A stretch of 64,000 nucleotides of DNA from Olleya sp. Bg11-27 (lineage in GTDB: Bacteria; Bacteroidota; Bacteroidia; Flavobacteriales; Flavobacteriaceae), in contig NZ_CP025117.1 of NCBI RefSeq assembly GCF_002831645.1, forward strand, positions 1,557,514 to 1,621,513. The letters run 5' to 3'. Numbering within the stretch: position 1 is the stretch's first letter; every line of letters begins with the position of its first letter. A model generated the notes under the pieces. That model made no database searches. It was not told the DNA's origin and saw only the letters and a list, made by a program, of their open reading frames with translations. The position numbers were made by a program, and so were the translations under genes. Below, piece by piece: positions 61,900-64,000 of this stretch.

Positions 61900-64000
61900 G
61901 AAGGGGTTTCTTTTTTGGTTAGCATTAAGGCATTAAATAATTTTTTCTCAAACTCTTCTTGCTTAAAAGGTTTAGGGATAATATCTGTAAAACCAGCTTC
62001 ATCAAACTCTTGCATTTTATCTTCGATAGTTACTGCAGTAAGCGCGAAAATAGTCAGTTCTTTATCAAATTCTCGGATTAATTTTGTGGCCTCCATACCA
62101 CTTATTCCTGGCATGTGAATATCCATTAAAACAACATCGTAGTTTATTGATTTCACTTTATCTACAGCGTCTTCTCCGTTGTCTACGACGTCACAATAGA
62201 GTTTCATTTTATTAAGGATTTTTTTAGTAATCATTTGATTAATCTTATTATCCTCAACGACTAGTATTTTTATATTACTTAATTCCAATTCGTCAATTTC
62301 ATTAAAATAGTTCGCTTTTTTCTCAACAATAACTTCATTGCTTTTTTTCATAGGAATTTCAAAGAAAAATGTAGTTCCTTTTCCTAACTCACTTTTTAAA
62401 TAGATTTTTCCTTTTAAAATATCTATTAAACCTTTAACAATGGATAGACCCAGACCTGTACCTCCATATTTTCTGTTAATTTGAATAGAACCTTGAGAAA
62501 AACTTTCAAACATATTTTGTTGCTTTTCTTGGCTGATACCAATCCCATTGTCTTCAACTTCAAATTTAACATTAAAGTTTTCACCGTCTTTGCTTTGTTT
62601 TAGAATTCTAACCCAAATATCCCCGTCTTTAGTAAACTTGATGGAGTTTCCGATAAGATTAATTAGTATTTGAGAAATCTTTAGCTGGTCAGCATTAAAG
62701 TTTGTCGGTAGGTCTCTGTCGTATTCTAGATGTAACTTAATATTATTATCTGTAGCCGAATTATTTAAGGCTGATATTACGTTTTCAACTTTCTTTTTTA
62801 AATTAAAAACTTCTGGTTCTATGTCTACTTTATTGGCTTCAATCTTATTAATTTGTAGAATATCATTAATAAAAGTTAATAAGTAATCTCCCGAAAACTT
62901 CAGTGATTTTAGATGTTGTATTTGTGCTGGTTTTGGATTTTCTTCCAATAACATGTTTGTTAAGCCCGTGACTGCGTATAAAGGTGTTCTAAGCTCGTGG
63001 GTTACTGTAGATAAAAAGTTAGCTTTAGTTTTAGTTGCTAATTCCGCTTTTTCCATTGCAATAGTTAATTCTGCATTTTTTTTGTGCAAAATATTATTAG
63101 ATTTTAGTCTAATGTTATTGTTTTTGTATAACGATAATGTCAGTAAAGAAAGTATGGTAATTAAAGCAATACTCAGAATTGTAGTTAGCTTTTCTAGCCA
63201 AGTAGAACTCGCTTCTTTTTCTAAATCAGCTTCTTTTTCTTTTTGGTATTCTATACGATTACTGTAAAGTTTGTCTAATCTTTTTTCAGGTGAAAGATAA
63301 CTACGTTTGACTTGCAATAAAGAGTCGTTAAGTGTGATGTGTTTTTTTAAGAATGAATTTGCTAGTTTGTAGTCTTCTTTTTGACTATAGACTTCGCTTA
63401 GTGAAGCATACGCATTACTAACGAGGCCTCTGTATTCGTTTTTATTGGCAATAGTAAGCGCTTGTTTTATTAGGTTCTCGGCTTCCGTTAAATCTCCTGT
63501 TTTTGCTTTAGTTTTACCAAGACTTAAATAGGTGCTACTTAAAATTTTATTGTTTTTATAGCGCTTAGCTAAGCTTATGGCATCGTAATATTCTGTTTCT
63601 GCCGCGTCATATTTTTCGAGATTATAATGGGCATCACCTTTATATAACATGGTCTCAGCAGCATAATCATGTAGGTTTTCATTTTCAAATGCTTGTTGGG
63701 CGGAATTGTAGTAATCCAGAGCTCTGCTGTATTCTTTACGGCTCATGAAAATATTACCTATTGTTTTGTAGGTCTCAGCAATATTGATATTGTCTTCTGC
63801 AAAACGTTGTTTCTCTACAGCTTTAAATAGGCTTTTTAAAGCATCAACAGGTTCTTCTGTTATAAATTGAATCTTACCTATTTTGCTATATATTAAGCCA
63901 ATACTTCTATTGTCTTTTATTTGATGAGCTAAGGCTAGCGCTTGATCTAAATCACTCTGCGCTTTATAAAACTCATTATTGTCTATGTTTTTTTGAGCTA
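61896..64000 (-). CDS. TPR hybrid sensor histidine kinase, 5' end beyond window
   Basis: The frame stays open to base 64000, so the true start lies outside; the ATG at 63746 is internal. Visible order: TPR repeats (at least seven, as in AQSDLDQALALAHQIKDNRS-type units), coiled coil, one membrane helix (TILSIALITILSLLTLSL), HisKA with His in THELRTPLYAV, HATPase with GTGLGLS, and a C-terminal receiver with the phosphoacceptor Asp in VVLMDIHMPG. No DNA-binding domain. TPR-kinases of this type sense envelope or nutrient status in Bacteroidota; the signal is unknown. Confidence 0.92.
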   Translation of the reverse strand, partial: AQKNIDNNEFYKAQSDLDQALALAHQIKDNRSIGLIYSKIGKIQFITEEPVDALKSLFKAVEKQRFAEDNINIAETYKTIGNIFMSRKEYSRALDYYNSAQQAFENENLHDYAAETMLYKGDAHYNLEKYDAAETEYYDAISLAKRYKNNKILSSTYLSLGKTKAKTGDLTEAENLIKQALTIANKNEYRGLVSNAYASLSEVYSQKEDYKLANSFLKKHITLNDSLLQVKRSYLSPEKRLDKLYSNRIEYQKEKEADLEKEASSTWLEKLTTILSIALITILSLLTLSLYKNNNIRLKSNNILHKKNAELTIAMEKAELATKTKANFLSTVTHELRTPLYAVTGLTNMLLEENPKPAQIQHLKSLKFSGDYLLTFINDILQINKIEANKVDIEPEVFNLKKKVENVISALNNSATDNNIKLHLEYDRDLPTNFNADQLKISQILINLIGNSIKFTKDGDIWVRILKQSKDGENFNVKFEVEDNGIGISQEKQQNMFESFSQGSIQINRKYGGTGLGLSIVKGLIDILKGKIYLKSELGKGTTFFFEIPMKKSNEVIVEKKANYFNEIDELELSNIKILVVEDNKINQMITKKILNKMKLYCDVVDNGEDAVDKVKSINYDVVLMDIHMPGISGMEATKLIREFDKELTIFALTAVTIEDKMQEFDEAGFTDIIPKPFKQEEFEKKLFNALMLTKKETPS

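Overview
The window is a low-GC, AT-rich chromosome segment of a member of the Bacteroidota, almost certainly family Flavobacteriaceae. Supporting signs are lipoprotein signal peptides with the cysteine early, genes lacking Shine-Dalgarno sequences, TAnnTTTG promoter elements, GSCFA, DUF4230, DUF6134 and OMP-barrel families, and palindromic intergenic repeats containing GCGCAGTCGA typical of the family. I cannot name the genus from sequence alone. I saw no rRNA, tRNA, CRISPR array, prophage or complete insertion sequence.

Positions 1-20350 form a stress and envelope region: two BON-domain proteins, an acyl-CoA dehydrogenase-family protein, a P-type cation ATPase, exonuclease III, a sigma-70-like factor with a coiled-coil partner, a 1015-residue ankyrin/TPR protein with an Imm11-like tail, a YflT-like stress protein, a YtxH/holin-like/small-protein trio, cardiolipin synthase, a patatin lipase and a YceI-like lipoprotein. 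In the middle sits a two-component system: a PAS-rich histidine kinase overlapping a response regulator whose output is a CRP/FNR DNA-binding half. Six 16-base operator-like palindromes (consensus A-M-TGAC-Y-TA-K-R-TCA-K-T, i.e. TGA-N6-TCA, one diverged) lie upstream of genes in this region, including upstream of the kinase-regulator run itself. I read this as a local, autoregulated CRP-type stress regulon; the link between regulator and site is inference.

Positions 20395-45300 are mostly core functions: a TrmH-type methyltransferase, Era, Der, an outer-membrane barrel receptor, a tightly packed M23-MerR-LemA-TPM-TPM operon, AlaS, a GSCFA protein with a TTG start, rhodanese, enoyl-CoA hydratase, an aromatic amino acid hydroxylase, TatA, a subtilisin-like lipoprotein and a flavin monooxygenase. 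Two genes are freshly broken: a choice-of-anchor I lipoprotein with one in-frame stop, and a TPR lipoprotein with one stop and one homopolymer frameshift.

Positions 45328-56370 on the minus strand hold a DUF3037/HipA-like kinase pair and a kynurenine catabolic cluster: kynureninase, kynurenine 3-monooxygenase, a RidA-type 2-aminomuconate deaminase candidate, a semialdehyde dehydrogenase, an atypical short-chain dehydrogenase, 3-hydroxyanthranilate dioxygenase, an ACMSD-type decarboxylase and a coupled O-methyltransferase. Together they would take kynurenine to 2-aminomuconate and beyond; tryptophan dioxygenase is not here. Nearly every gap in this cluster is filled with palindromic repeats, and a GIY-YIG nuclease gene sits exactly between two of them.

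Positions 56549-64000 carry a lipoprotein, a SAM methyltransferase, MsrA, a coiled-coil protein of the zinc-ribbon family without cysteines, a Nif3-family protein, LpxK, and a TPR hybrid histidine kinase cut off by the window end.
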